A DNA stretch of 64,000 nt from Herpomyces periplanetae (Eukaryota > Ascomycota > Laboulbeniomycetes > Herpomycetales > Herpomycetaceae), in NCBI GenBank assembly GCA_009733715.1, contig WMKJ01000074.1, positions 1-64,000 on the forward strand, written 5' to 3'. Of the stretch, positions 35,250-45,282 are shown in pieces. The notes under the pieces are model-generated. The model did no database searches, was not told where the DNA came from, and saw only the letters and a list, made by a program, of their open reading frames with translations. Made by a program: the position numbers and the translations under genes. Position 1 is the stretch's first letter, and each line of letters begins with the position of its first letter.

Positions 35250-38200
35250 TCAAACTTCCAGCCAGGCATTAGTATTACCACTAGGTTCATTTCGGGACTG
35301 TGAATCTTTTGATGTTGTAGAGGCGGCAGATGATGAAGAGTTGGATCGACTACCGCTGGGGGATGACGACCTCTGGGAATACCGAAATATTACATCTTCT
35401 TCCCCAAGATTTCCCGAAAATCCCGCATGCCCTTCCACAAACCTCCCTCCGTATCCCGTACCGCTTACCCCCCGGAGAAGTGCTACACCATCGTGAGCAT
35501 CATCACGACCGATTCCAAGGTGTTTTAGATCTTCTCGCTTTTCAACTTCCCCTAGAAAATCCTTTAACCTTACCCATACCATCTTATCTAGCATTGCAAT
35601 AAACCGAATTGCGCATTCTTTCCGACCCATTAACACATCAAACTCCCCTTTTTTCAATCCTACACTCCGCGACTTCATTAAATCCCACCCGTAAACGTAG
35701 GTAAGAGGCTCTACATTGAAGAATCGCATCCATTGAATCATTTGATCTTGAGTTACGCTAAGTTTCTCCCAGTGTGAAAAGCCAATCTTCTCATCGTTCA
35801 GGTCAAGTTCAGGTAAACCCAATACTCCAACTACTTGCCAGCTCATCATCCATCGTTCACCCCATCTTTCACGCGGTGAATCTGGTTTAATATCTCCAAG
35901 TGGCACGGTTAAAATGGGAAGAAATTGATGTTTTATTCCGACGCTTTTTCCGTCAAAATTTATCGGGCGTTTGGCTCCACGTATCATTGCGTTCGATATC
36001 GCTGGAGGTAAAGATTCTAATAATCGGACTCTCTCCTCTCTCTTGTACCGTCTATCGATTATTGTCGCTCTCCTAATGTCTCCAACATCAATCACTCTCT
36101 GCCACTCTCGTGCTGCCGCTTCGGCCCGTAATGCTGATTGCTCGATCGTCTCTCGACTTCGCTCATTCGCTAATTCATGTAAATCCTGCCATTGCTTTTG
36201 AAAAATTTCCCGTGTCCTTTGCAAACTTTCTAATGCCAACTTTGTCCTTTCCTTTCCCTCTTTGATAGTATCATTCTTGCTCGCTTTCAATTCATCACTT
36301 CCACCTTCGCTCTTGGTTTGCCAGTTCTCACCGTTGACAATCTTCATCTCAGCCCTTCTTTCGCCATGCTGCTCGTGGTTTGCCGCTAAAATCTCCTTAC
36401 CACTGACTGGTTCATCTTTAATTCGCATCATCGATAACTCGCCGTCTTTGGCTTCTCCGTTGACTTCTACACACTCGTCAACGCCCCTCCCGTCCACCCT
36501 CTCCTGTTCCGTGTCTACATTCACCTTACAAACTGTCCCATTTAATAACTTTTCACTATCCGTATCCGCCTCCACAGATTCTTTCACTACCCTCCCAGAA
36601 ACTTGACATGCTATCCCACCCGATTGACATTCCTTGTCTACGCTTGAATCTTCAAACTTTGAATCATCCTTTTGACCATTAATTCCATTGGGCTCTCCTT
36701 TCCAATATTCATGCCCACCCAATGTATTTTGAGATGATGAATTCATTTCATTTTCTTCCAGTAAATATTTCATTTTACTAGTGTCCTTACCATTCGCGTT
36801 ATTCGACCCAATTGTGACATCCAAGCTTCCATTGTAGGTGGTTTCATGGGGTGATTTTGGTCCATCAATTAAATTGGTCGGTAGTGAAATCGATTCTGAT
36901 AATCTTGCCGCTGTCGTAACTAGTTTGGGCGAATCTTCATCAGTTTGTCCAAAAGATATTTGACTTCCTTTCTTTCGTCGAGAACAGTTGGTCGAAACAG
37001 ACTTTGCTACCATCGAATCGCTAGTACTAGTCTTATTTCCCCCTTTTATCGAAGAGGTAGTCGTTGGATTCATACATTCTATGGCCCCATCGTTAGACTT
37101 TTTACCATTATTCATGGATCTGCGTCGTACCGACTCAATAGACCCCGAGCAATTCGAGCCGCTCGTCCGCGGTAATTTAGTTGACCTCAGTGCTGCTGTA
37201 AGTGGTGGAGAGACGGTCGATTGCCCACGCTTTCGAAATACCCCTCCACTTTCAGTAGATTTTTGTGATTGTCGTACAATGTAATCATCATACTTTTGCT
37301 TTAACAATGCAGCTTCTTCAACCCAACGCGGTCCCCGTCTCTCTTCCGATAATTCCCAATATGTTCTTCCATTGTTCGTGAGTCGAGTTGGATCGAATTC
37401 ATCTTGGTTAAGAATAAGTTTAATGACTTCCAAGTGACCACGTCCAATTGCCGTTAAAATTGGTGTTTCTGGATAAACGGTCGGATCAGGGTCCTTATCC
37501 TCATTCTCCATAGCGGCTAAAATTAGGCTAAATACTACATCATGTCCTCCTCTAGCTGCAGCCACTGCACACGAAACATCGGGTTTAACGCTATTCATAA
37601 TATGATACACAGCTACAGTGTCACCCTGACCAGCATACCGACGTAAATATTCGCGGGTGGGCTCAATATATAATAGATCATGCCGTGAACTAGATGCCAG
37701 AGATAAACCGGCAGGACTCAATTGTGGAATAGATGTTACAGATAACACAGGCGCAAATTCATCAGGAGGATGGTCGCGCATTGACTTTTCTAAGAAATAG
37801 CGAATGGCTAACTCAACATCCTCAGGAGGATCGGTGTCTTTGCATTCTTCGGGTGAAATGCGTGAGGAAGTTGTCTTGTTAGAGTCGCTAGGCACATCTG
37901 ATGTAATTTTAACAGGGGATGTGCGACAAGTAGAAGAATGTTTTGTCGTTACATCAGACGCCGCTTCAGTAGTAACAAAATTTAAAATGGTCCGGGGTGT
38001 AGAAGGGGAAGAGCAATGAATATCAAGGACATCTATAGGACGAACACCATCACGATTGGCCTGATGTGGATTAGCTCCGGCATTAAGAAGAATTCGAACT
38101 ACATTAAGATGCCTATTTTCAACCGCATCGATCAAAGGGGTATCACCGTTATCAGCTTGAATGTCAAGTCTGCAACCTTTTTCGATTAAAAATTTCACCA

Positions 38201-39227
38201 CCTCCGCATGGCCATGTAAGGCGGCGCGCTGAAGTGGTCTAATTCCCGCATTATCAGGTTGGTCCAACTCTTCCGGCGCGTTTTGGAACGCTTGAGCCAC
38301 CGAGTCCAGACGACCTTTTTCCGCCGCTTTAGCCAAGCGGGTAACACCGAATCGATCCGCGTTACGACGAGGTGGGTGGTGGGTCGCGGGGTGCAAATTA
38401 GTTGATTGAGACGATGAATTAGAGAATGACGACGTGTTGTTGACTGAAGTAGGCACCGGGGTAGTAGTTTGGCTCGAAGAAATGTTAACCGAGCAAGAAC
38501 TGACGATGGTAAGCGAGTTTGAGAAAGCGTTATTACGCGATGATTTAAAGTTTTCAGTCGCGAAATGGGCCTTTCCATTATCGTGGGAGGTTTCCACTGA
38601 AGCGTCTGAAGCGATAGCAGCGACCGCGGAAGAGTTGTTGGAGTTTGGTGCGAGTTTATGTCGCATGGAGGGAGTAGATGAAGTAGAAGAGGCAGGAGTA
38701 GATGAAGCACGAGTAGAAGAAGGGGACGGGGAAGTAGACGAAGACGATGAAGAAGATGAGCAACAAGTGGAAGACAATTGACGAGGTGAATAAAGAGATG
38801 GAATAACATTCTGGGGTAAAGAAGAGGATGAAGGTGGTGATGACGATGGAAGGAGAAGATTAGGAGAAGTATGGTTAGGCCGACGTATGGTACGAAGAAT
38901 GGGTGAAGAAGATGGAGAAGATAGCGTTGAAGGAGAGGAGCGTGGTGGGGGAGGAGGAGGGGGAAGAGGTGGTGGTGGTTGAGGTAATGAGAAAGATTTG
39001 GTTGGAACTCGAGTTAATGAAGAGGGTAGAGATGATGGTGGCGCTAATGTTAAAGTAGCGTGAGTTGACACAGATGAAGTTAGTGTAGCTACAGAAGTGG
39101 TGGATTTAACTCGAGAAAATGTGGAAGTAAGGGGGAATTTGGCGGCAGGAATGGAATTTTCTGATTGATTTTGAAAACATAAATTAAGTTGGAGGTGATT
39201 AGATGTGTCGAGAGACAGACGGGGCAT
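35250..39227 (-). CDS. Ankyrin-repeat protein, HOS4-like (Set3 complex type)
   Basis: Single frame of 1325 residues. The first ~285 are Ser/Pro-rich, with two polyproline runs near 82-95. Ankyrin repeats begin near 292 (RFGVTRLAKAAEKGRLDSV, GIRPLQRAALHGHAEVVKFL, NGDTPLIDAVENRHLNVV) and end near 405. A second ankyrin-like block lies near 515-650 (PILTAIGRGHLEVIKLIL, GRTYWELSEERRGPRW). After a long acidic, low-complexity linker, a conserved C-terminal domain (about 1080-1270) reads QVVGVLGLPELDL and FFNVEPLTYVYGWDL. This layout matches fungal HOS4-like ankyrin proteins. In yeast Hos4 belongs to the Set3 histone deacetylase complex; complex membership here is inferred. The gene diverges from DFG10 across a 394-bp promoter with three TCACGTG sites. 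Confidence 0.82.
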   Translation of the reverse strand: MPRLSLDTSNHLQLNLCFQNQSENSIPAAKFPLTSTFSRVKSTTSVATLTSSVSTHATLTLAPPSSLPSSLTRVPTKSFSLPQPPPPLPPPPPPPRSSPSTLSSPSSSPILRTIRRPNHTSPNLLLPSSSPPSSSSLPQNVIPSLYSPRQLSSTCCSSSSSSSSTSPSPSSTRASSTPASSTSSTPSMRHKLAPNSNNSSAVAAIASDASVETSHDNGKAHFATENFKSSRNNAFSNSLTIVSSCSVNISSSQTTTPVPTSVNNTSSFSNSSSQSTNLHPATHHPPRRNADRFGVTRLAKAAEKGRLDSVAQAFQNAPEELDQPDNAGIRPLQRAALHGHAEVVKFLIEKGCRLDIQADNGDTPLIDAVENRHLNVVRILLNAGANPHQANRDGVRPIDVLDIHCSSPSTPRTILNFVTTEAASDVTTKHSSTCRTSPVKITSDVPSDSNKTTSSRISPEECKDTDPPEDVELAIRYFLEKSMRDHPPDEFAPVLSVTSIPQLSPAGLSLASSSRHDLLYIEPTREYLRRYAGQGDTVAVYHIMNSVKPDVSCAVAAARGGHDVVFSLILAAMENEDKDPDPTVYPETPILTAIGRGHLEVIKLILNQDEFDPTRLTNNGRTYWELSEERRGPRWVEEAALLKQKYDDYIVRQSQKSTESGGVFRKRGQSTVSPPLTAALRSTKLPRTSGSNCSGSIESVRRRSMNNGKKSNDGAIECMNPTTTSSIKGGNKTSTSDSMVAKSVSTNCSRRKKGSQISFGQTDEDSPKLVTTAARLSESISLPTNLIDGPKSPHETTYNGSLDVTIGSNNANGKDTSKMKYLLEENEMNSSSQNTLGGHEYWKGEPNGINGQKDDSKFEDSSVDKECQSGGIACQVSGRVVKESVEADTDSEKLLNGTVCKVNVDTEQERVDGRGVDECVEVNGEAKDGELSMMRIKDEPVSGKEILAANHEQHGERRAEMKIVNGENWQTKSEGGSDELKASKNDTIKEGKERTKLALESLQRTREIFQKQWQDLHELANERSRETIEQSALRAEAAAREWQRVIDVGDIRRATIIDRRYKREERVRLLESLPPAISNAMIRGAKRPINFDGKSVGIKHQFLPILTVPLGDIKPDSPRERWGERWMMSWQVVGVLGLPELDLNDEKIGFSHWEKLSVTQDQMIQWMRFFNVEPLTYVYGWDLMKSRSVGLKKGEFDVLMGRKECAIRFIAMLDKMVWVRLKDFLGEVEKREDLKHLGIGRDDAHDGVALLRGVSGTGYGGRFVEGHAGFSGNLGEEDVIFRYSQRSSSPSGSRSNSSSSAASTTSKDSQSRNEPSGNTNAWLEV

Positions 39228-39621
39228 GACGAGGATAGCAACGACGTAGGGGAGTAAGTAGTGGGAAGGGAAAAGGTGAAAGGGATGCGCAAATAATGGG
39301 GAAAATGCGCCAAATGAATGAATACAACAATAAAAAGTTGATAGGCATTAAGGAAGAAATAAACGCGATAAATATTGTAAAACTTGTGGGAAAAGTTGGC
39401 GAAAAAAGAGAAATGTTGTTGATTAAGTGTGAAAAAGTCAATTTTAATGTGTTCTGGCGTCTAAAAAGGAGGCACTGGGATCACGTGGCCTGCTCACGTG
39501 CCCGGGACGGTCACGTGCCCCATTAGGTCAGCGCCGCGTCACCCACTCCACCCGGACAAATTAATTCCTACTTGAGAAAGTGCAATTCACGATTTTCCCT
39601 TTCAAGAACCTGCCGCCCTTC
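39228..39621. promoter_or_regulatory. Divergent promoter between HOS4-like gene and DFG10
   Basis: 394 bp separating two divergent starts. It contains three TCACGTG sites (39481-39517) and a GC-rich stretch after them (gcgccgcgtc). The position suggests that one element cluster serves both genes. Confidence 0.6.
39481..39517. promoter_or_regulatory. Cluster of three TCACGTG (Cbf1-type E-box) sites
   Basis: TCACGTG at 39481-39487, 39494-39500 and 39511-39517, all in the same orientation. CACGTG is the core bound by fungal bHLH factors such as Cbf1. Occupancy is inferred. Confidence 0.7.
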
Positions 39622-40557
39622 ATGACTAATTACGTAGCGTGCGCCTATTTAATGGCGTCGTTTGCACTCCTTTTGCTAAAATTTTTCTCGAATCTTTTTC
39701 CCCAAATTTGTCCTTCCCTTTCCTACGGGCCCCGGGCCAAATTTTCTCGCTCTGGTGCTTATCTATCTTTTCCTTACCTTTACTTGTCTCATTCATCCTT
39801 TTCTCTATTTTACCATTTTTCCCTATTCGCTTCCTTTCTTACTTTAAGTTCAATCGTTTCCAATCCCCTTTCTTCCCCCTTCTTTTCTCCTTCGTTAACT
39901 CAATTTATCTGTAGCCATTTTGCCCCCAAAATTGCTCCTTCACCTTTCCGTATTTCACTTACTTGGACGCTTATCTTTCTTCACAGTATCCGTCGTTCAC
40001 TTGAATCTTTCTACTTAACCTTGCCTCATACTAATCCTACCTCGCGTATTTCTTTACTTCAGTTTTTCCTCGGTATCTCATTTTATATTGGTTTACACCT
40101 AGCCCTTGTTCAACAATCTCTTCCTTACCATTGCTCTTCCTCCATTTCATTACCATATTCGATATTTCCCTTAAAATCTGATATTTATCGTTTGTTTCTT
40201 ACCCTTGTGTTCATGTTTGCATCATTTTTTCAATTTCTTGTCCATCTTCACTTGTACAAATTACGCTCCCGGTCCTCTAATTCATATATCTTGCCATCTC
40301 ATTCTTTATTCCGATACACATTAACACCTCATTACCTGGCAGAAATTACCCTATACCTTTGCTTAACCTTAATTTCAGCTCCCCAAGGCAAACTTATTAA
40401 TAGTTCCTTCACTGCCATTTTTCTCTTCACTACCCTTAACTTATCCATAACCGCCAGTGACGTACGCTCTTGGTATGCTCAACGCCTTGCTACCCTTTCA
40501 CCAGCGCAACGCTCAACTATTTATCAACGCTCTCGTCTTATACCGTTTATTTGGTAA
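39622..40557 (+). CDS. DFG10: Polyprenol reductase (DFG10/SRD5A3 family)
   Basis: ER membrane enzyme of the steroid 5-alpha-reductase family that reduces polyprenol to dolichol for N-glycosylation. One frame of 311 residues from the ATG at 39622 (MTNYVACAYLMASF). It is strongly hydrophobic, with several membrane segments such as LIFLHSIRRSL, LLQFFLGISFYIGLHLALV and FRLTLVF-like stretches. The C-terminal signature is clear: TPHYLAEITLYLCLTL, then SDVRSWYAQRLATL and the terminal RLIPFIW, matching the PHYLAE and PFxW ends of SRD5A3. The DNA is pyrimidine-rich, so the frame could be mistaken for chance, but the ordered motifs argue against that. The next gene starts only 23 nt after its stop. Confidence 0.85.
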   Translation: MTNYVACAYLMASFALLLLKFFSNLFPQICPSLSYGPRAKFSRSGAYLSFPYLYLSHSSFSLFYHFSLFASFLTLSSIVSNPLSSPFFSPSLTQFICSHFAPKIAPSPFRISLTWTLIFLHSIRRSLESFYLTLPHTNPTSRISLLQFFLGISFYIGLHLALVQQSLPYHCSSSISLPYSIFPLKSDIYRLFLTLVFMFASFFQFLVHLHLYKLRSRSSNSYILPSHSLFRYTLTPHYLAEITLYLCLTLISAPQGKLINSSFTAIFLFTTLNLSITASDVRSWYAQRLATLSPAQRSTIYQRSRLIPFIW

Positions 40558-40580
40558 TTTATTATAAAAGTTAATTTATC

Positions 40581-40907
40581 ATGCCATTTGCGTGTAATGA
40601 TCTACGTCAAGCTCTCGCTGAGTGTCTTGCTAAATCACCTTGCATGTGTGAACAAGGGTATTCAGCTCGTGAATGTATACGTCCTCCCCTTGTAAATATG
40701 GAAGAATCCGTTCCTCACACTTGTCGTTCTCTCTTACACGCTTACGGCAATTGTCGTCGAAACTGGATAGATATGCGAAAGCGTTTTCGTGGGCGACCTA
40801 GCCCTACATCATCAATTCATGGTGCTAGTTCTGCTTCACATGTGGAACAACCCCAACCTGGGACATATGGTCCTTCCAGCTCTACTGGTTATGAACCTCG
40901 TCGCTAA
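40581..40907 (+). CDS. PET191: Cytochrome c oxidase assembly factor PET191 (COA5)
   Basis: Small twin-CX9C protein of the mitochondrial intermembrane space needed to assemble complex IV. 108 residues from the ATG at 40581. The two CX9C motifs are CNDLRQALAEC and CRSLLHAYGNC, with further cysteines in SPCMC and REC. The family ending DMRKRFRGR follows the second motif, and the last ~30 residues are a Ser/Pro-rich extension. It starts 23 nt after the DFG10 stop on the same strand, and converges with the next gene, 165 bp between stops. Confidence 0.93.
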   Translation: MPFACNDLRQALAECLAKSPCMCEQGYSARECIRPPLVNMEESVPHTCRSLLHAYGNCRRNWIDMRKRFRGRPSPTSSIHGASSASHVEQPQPGTYGPSSSTGYEPRR

Positions 40908-41072
40908 CTCATTTTTGTCTTACAGAGCTCACCTTCAACCCATAATCTCCCTAATCAGTTACTTCCTTCTAACCATTTCTCTCTTTTCCCATTGTAAATA
41001 TTCCTCTGTAACTAGTTGCCCCTTTTCATCCACATTCTAAATCCATCTCTTAACCCTTCACTATCCACACAC

Positions 41073-42965
41073 TTACGTCATCTCCATAATTCTTGAATCA
41101 CATGACATAAACATATCAGTCACCGGCCCCGTCGGTTTGCCCGGTGACGTCATGATGTTTTCGTTGTGCAAACGATTCGGTGATGATGTATGGAAATTAA
41201 TGGGAGACGGGAAAGTTTTGAGGGTTTGTTCACTGTTCCATTTGCGCAAAATAGAAAGATTCTGTAGATTTAGATTGGAAGAAGGTGATCTAAATGGTGC
41301 CGTTTGGGGAGGATTCAATGGCCAAGACTTGCCATTATTCCGAGTATGCGTAGTAAGTTTTCCCAAAGCTTGATTTACATTTGACATGCTCGATAGACTT
41401 AAGGGCTTCACGGGTGGACAGCATTGGACTGAATAAGCTTGACCCGATGCATCGGATAATGTGAGTGATACGTAATGGGTTGAGTTAATACAACGTCTAC
41501 CCAACGCCCGGGGAAATGTAGGATAAGGTTGAACGAGTGAAACGTTAACAAGGGTAGAGGGATTAACATCACGTAGTACGGCCGCCACTGGCTCTTCAAT
41601 GTCGCTGGTTAAACGGTGAAAAGCCGCATCACATGATGCATTAGTTTGGGTTTTAGCGTGCCGGTAAACATTCTTAGATCGCACATGTGAACGAGTTAAA
41701 CGGTATTTTGACTTGATAATACGATTATTATGAGTTAATTGGGAAGTTCGTCGCAAGTGATGTGAATTTGTAGATGGATCTCGTAAACCACTTGATAACC
41801 ATGCCGGGCGTAGTGTTCGATCAACGTTTAATCTTTCTAATACATCACTCAAAGATACCACATGAGGATCTGTCATGGCAGCTTCAAATCGAGTATCTGC
41901 TCCAAATCGGTAACTTATATCACGGAAAAGTCTAGGTTGTACAGTTAGCCTACTCGAAACACGAGAAGGTACTGAACGAGCTCGTCGTAAGCGTATGGTT
42001 ATGTAGGGAATTTTAATTGTTTTATTTGTTAGGGGTATCCGGCACAACGTTGATTTAGTTTGTGCCGTTAGTGATCTTGATACGTCAGATCTAGAAATTC
42101 CATGATTTGCTTTAGCTCGTTTAGGATTGGTGGATATTGAATATACTGGTCTAGTTAACGATAGTGAATTAAACTTTCTCTGAATAGTTAGGCCAAGTGG
42201 GCTTGGGCGATGCAATCGTGACGAGCATATTTGATGATCATTCATGAGTCGTGCACCAGTGATAAGATTTGGCACAGGTGTGCCTTGAGAAGTAGGAGTA
42301 TCAATGTTTGGGGTATTAGATGAGAAAATATTCCCCGTTTTGTTATGGTCATTGCTATTGTCATTGCTGCTGCCGCTGCCCCTGCTCGGATTGTCATTAA
42401 TGTCGTGGGTATTTGGGGTATGAGTATAAACAGTCGTTTGGTATCGTAAACGAGGGTGGAGAGCCTGGAGCCATCGATTGAAACGAGAAGATGGTATATG
42501 GGGTTGAGTGCTTTGAAAAGATGGGCTAGGCGCGCACTGACCTGAAATACTGAAAGAATTCCACGTAGAAGAAGCTGAAGTAGGGTGTTGCGGGGGTGCA
42601 TGAGAAAAATTGTGTAAAACGGTAGCATTATGGCAAGAAGGACGCTGATGGAATGAATCATGACTGGGTAATTTATTTGAATTTTCCCCAAAATTTCTCG
42701 AATCCGTTATGTTCGTTGATTCAATCCAACATGGGACGTTCTGTGCCGTAAAGTGATACGGTAGTAGTGAACGCATGTGTACAGGATAGCGAAATTTCCA
42801 TCGTTTACACACCTTAGCTTGGACGAGTACAGCCAGCAAACAGGCTACACACAATGTAGCGCAGAAGATTATTCCCACTGCTTGACCGTATCGTTCTAGA
42901 TCTCCTTTAATATATTCCGGGACAATATTTGGTGCACGTAACGGCCTAGGCCAAAATGGGGCCAT
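41073..42965 (-). CDS. Hypothetical single-pass membrane protein, 630 residues
   Basis: Long uninterrupted frame from an ATG at 42965. I do not recognise the family. Residues 1-27 are polar, then AVGIIFCATLCVACLLAVLV (about 29-48) forms a convincing membrane helix followed by basic residues (KVCKRWKFRY). The rest is rich in Ser, Asn, His and Arg. Residues 85-330 look disordered; more ordered-looking parts lie near 330-420 (RLFRDISYRFGADTRFEAAM, VVSLSDVLERLNV) and near 500-545 (THYVSLTLSDASGQAYSV). A type III/II membrane topology with a long cytoplasmic or lumenal tail is possible. The neighbouring DENR gene is divergent, about 1 kb away. Coding is supported by length and composition; function is unknown. 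Confidence 0.6.
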   Translation of the reverse strand: MAPFWPRPLRAPNIVPEYIKGDLERYGQAVGIIFCATLCVACLLAVLVQAKVCKRWKFRYPVHMRSLLPYHFTAQNVPCWIESTNITDSRNFGENSNKLPSHDSFHQRPSCHNATVLHNFSHAPPQHPTSASSTWNSFSISGQCAPSPSFQSTQPHIPSSRFNRWLQALHPRLRYQTTVYTHTPNTHDINDNPSRGSGSSNDNSNDHNKTGNIFSSNTPNIDTPTSQGTPVPNLITGARLMNDHQICSSRLHRPSPLGLTIQRKFNSLSLTRPVYSISTNPKRAKANHGISRSDVSRSLTAQTKSTLCRIPLTNKTIKIPYITIRLRRARSVPSRVSSRLTVQPRLFRDISYRFGADTRFEAAMTDPHVVSLSDVLERLNVDRTLRPAWLSSGLRDPSTNSHHLRRTSQLTHNNRIIKSKYRLTRSHVRSKNVYRHAKTQTNASCDAAFHRLTSDIEEPVAAVLRDVNPSTLVNVSLVQPYPTFPRALGRRCINSTHYVSLTLSDASGQAYSVQCCPPVKPLSLSSMSNVNQALGKLTTHTRNNGKSWPLNPPQTAPFRSPSSNLNLQNLSILRKWNSEQTLKTFPSPINFHTSSPNRLHNENIMTSPGKPTGPVTDMFMSCDSRIMEMT

Positions 42966-43985
42966 AACTTTAATTGTATACTTAACTGAGTATACACCTT
43001 AATATTAATATGAAAGTTTATTATACGTTGAAGGGCAATTTTCAATTGGTATTTAATGCCAATGAATCCGAAGTATATATAAATTTGTTTAATCATGAAA
43101 ATGCTAGAGTAAATAAAATTTCCGCGGTAATTGGCCTTGATAACTTCAATTTAATATTATACTGTAAAACATCGTTGCATAGGATTAGAAGGTGATGGTT
43201 CGGTTTATTTTTTTTAGAATTTAACCTTTTAGCGTATACAATATAACAATTATTGACGCAACATGACAATATTTGTAGTATGAATAGAGTGAAGTTTTGG
43301 GTGATAACTCAATTGTAAAAACTGCATGAAATATAGTATAAGCTTCATAAGATGATCCATTTCCAGGTCTATACACAACAATTCCCCCTCCAAACCTCTT
43401 CTCCACCACCATTCCGCTCCAATCAACCCACAACGGTACCCGGCACATTGTTCTTCCTGTCCACGCGTGTATAGATATTATCACGTGCCAGGGGAGAGAT
43501 GGGGAATAAGAATGATGTCATGATTTGATAAGATTGGTATCCGAGCCGTGCCAAGTGAGGGTATATGCCGAACATTTTGAAAGATCGGGCCGATGAAAAA
43601 GTGAACGATTACCAAAGCTGCCGGTGGCGCATGGAGCTACACAGCCACACACACGTTTGCCGACGAGTTTTGGACGAGAGATGAATTTAAGGGAACTGTG
43701 CATGAATTAAGTATTGTTCGTTTGTGATTTAGTGGTTGATTGTTTAATGGCAGTGTTTCAAATAAGTTAACGTGTGGTTTAAAAGTGCAAAGGATAATGG
43801 GGCTTGGGTTTTGGAGAGGATTTTAATATTAGAAGTAACACGGAGAATTTTTCTCTAACTTGTCCTGTCTGCCCCCACCACGATTCTGTCATTGGAAGCT
43901 TTGGAGAAGTTCTTATAAGCGAAATTACAATTGATTATTTCAAAGAAATTCGTTCAAGTGTATACAAATTTACATTAAAGCTACA
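42966..43985. other. Divergent intergenic region upstream of DENR
   Basis: About 1 kb between two divergent starts, with a TCACGTG site at 43481-43487. Frames up to 87 codons on the minus strand (about 43221-43484) resemble nothing I know. Taken as promoter sequence. Confidence 0.5.
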
Positions 43986-45061
43986 ATGGAAAATCCTTCC
44001 GTTCTCTATTGCAATAGTAAGTGGCAAGTTGTTGGATCATTTTAAATTCTTAATTAGTACATGTTCAAGTAAAGTTGGCTTATTATATACAAATTAATGC
44101 ACTTCTTCATTTACTATGTCACTTCTGCACTAAGTGTATGACCGTTGTAAATATGTTTTCCGAGAATTATTCTGCTAACTCCAACGGTGCGCTTGATATA
44201 ATGCACAACTCAATTTCATAGTATGCACACTTCCCGTTGAAGTAGGTTGTTATTTAATCACTAACCGCTAGACTAGTCTAAGCTACGACCCTTATTAACT
44301 TGTACTCGTTTCATCTTGTTACTTCACGATACCTTTTATCCTTTCAATACACCAACAGTATTGTGAATTCGGTAATACAGTTCAAAAATGCAAGGATTGG
44401 CTCAAGGCTACCAATCCATTGGAATACGTTAAACTTTATTCCAACGGTAAATTTAAGCGTAGCTTATCGCATATCATCATTCAAATACCACCTATTTAAT
44501 CGCCTGACACACTAACCTTGCTTATCCACGTTTAAAACAGAAGCTATACTCGCTAAGCAAGCTGCTCTCACATCCGAAGCTCAACAACGTGAAGCTCGTG
44601 ACGCTCAAAAGAAAGCGCAAAAGGCCGTCGCAGTGGCTGAGCGTGAACAAGCGCAAAAATTCGAAGCTCGTGTGGTTATTCGTCGTATTGATCGCCAGCG
44701 TAAAAAATTCGTTACAGTTATTACAGGATTAGACGTTTATTCTCTTGATTTGAAAAAGGTTTCCAAAGAAATCGGAAGAAGATTCGCTACCGGTGCAAGC
44801 GTTACAAAATCTACCGGTTCCGTTAAAGTATCCTTAATTTCTACAGACTCCTCTACGGCTAATTCGACATCAGATTCCGGAACCTTTATAATACAACCGT
44901 GTGAAGAAATTCACTTGCAAGGTGATTTATGCCGAGAAGTTTGTGCCTATTTGCAAGAATCGTACAAGGATCGTATCCCGTCCGCTCTGATTAACTTGGC
45001 AACGACAAGCGTATCTTCCACTACGACGACAAATACCGATTTAAAGAAACGTTCAAATTAA
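43986..45061 (+). CDS. Density-regulated protein homologue (DENR/Tma22)
   Basis: Tma22/DENR pairs with Tma20/MCT-1 on the 40S subunit to remove deacylated tRNA during recycling and to help reinitiation. Four exons, 43986-44016, 44222-44241 (20 nt), 44359-44446 and 44541-45061, give 219 residues with every junction in frame. The N-terminal zinc-binding part appears only after splicing: VLYCNICTLPVEYCEFG and KCKDWLKATNPLEYVKLY. A charged Ala/Lys/Gln coiled-coil-like linker follows (residues ~50-80), then the SUI1 fold (VVIRRIDRQRKKFVTVITGL, DLKKVSKEIGRRFATGASV, EEIHLQGDLCREVCAYL). A low-complexity insertion of about 30 residues sits inside the SUI1 domain. RPC11 follows 221 bp downstream on the same strand. 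Confidence 0.93.
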
Positions 45062-45282
45062 CCAGGAAGGAAGGTGAAAAATACCTTATTATTGCCGTTA
45101 ATCTTCAACAATTCTATCTGTTTACCGTGAAATTAAACGGCTATAATATCCGTTGAGGACATTTGTGAATCCCAGATATTATCAAAGTGAAGACTCCTTA
45201 ACTTATATATAGACAGATTCACTAGTACTTCACATCCAACCCGGTATAAAATACAGTTATTTTGTTAATTGTGGGTTAAATC

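Noticed and set aside
38195-38809. 204-codon minus-strand frame within the HOS4-like gene
   Set aside because: Same-strand shifted frame over the Ser/Pro-rich and ankyrin-coding part; its Leu/Pro content is a by-product of the true frame.
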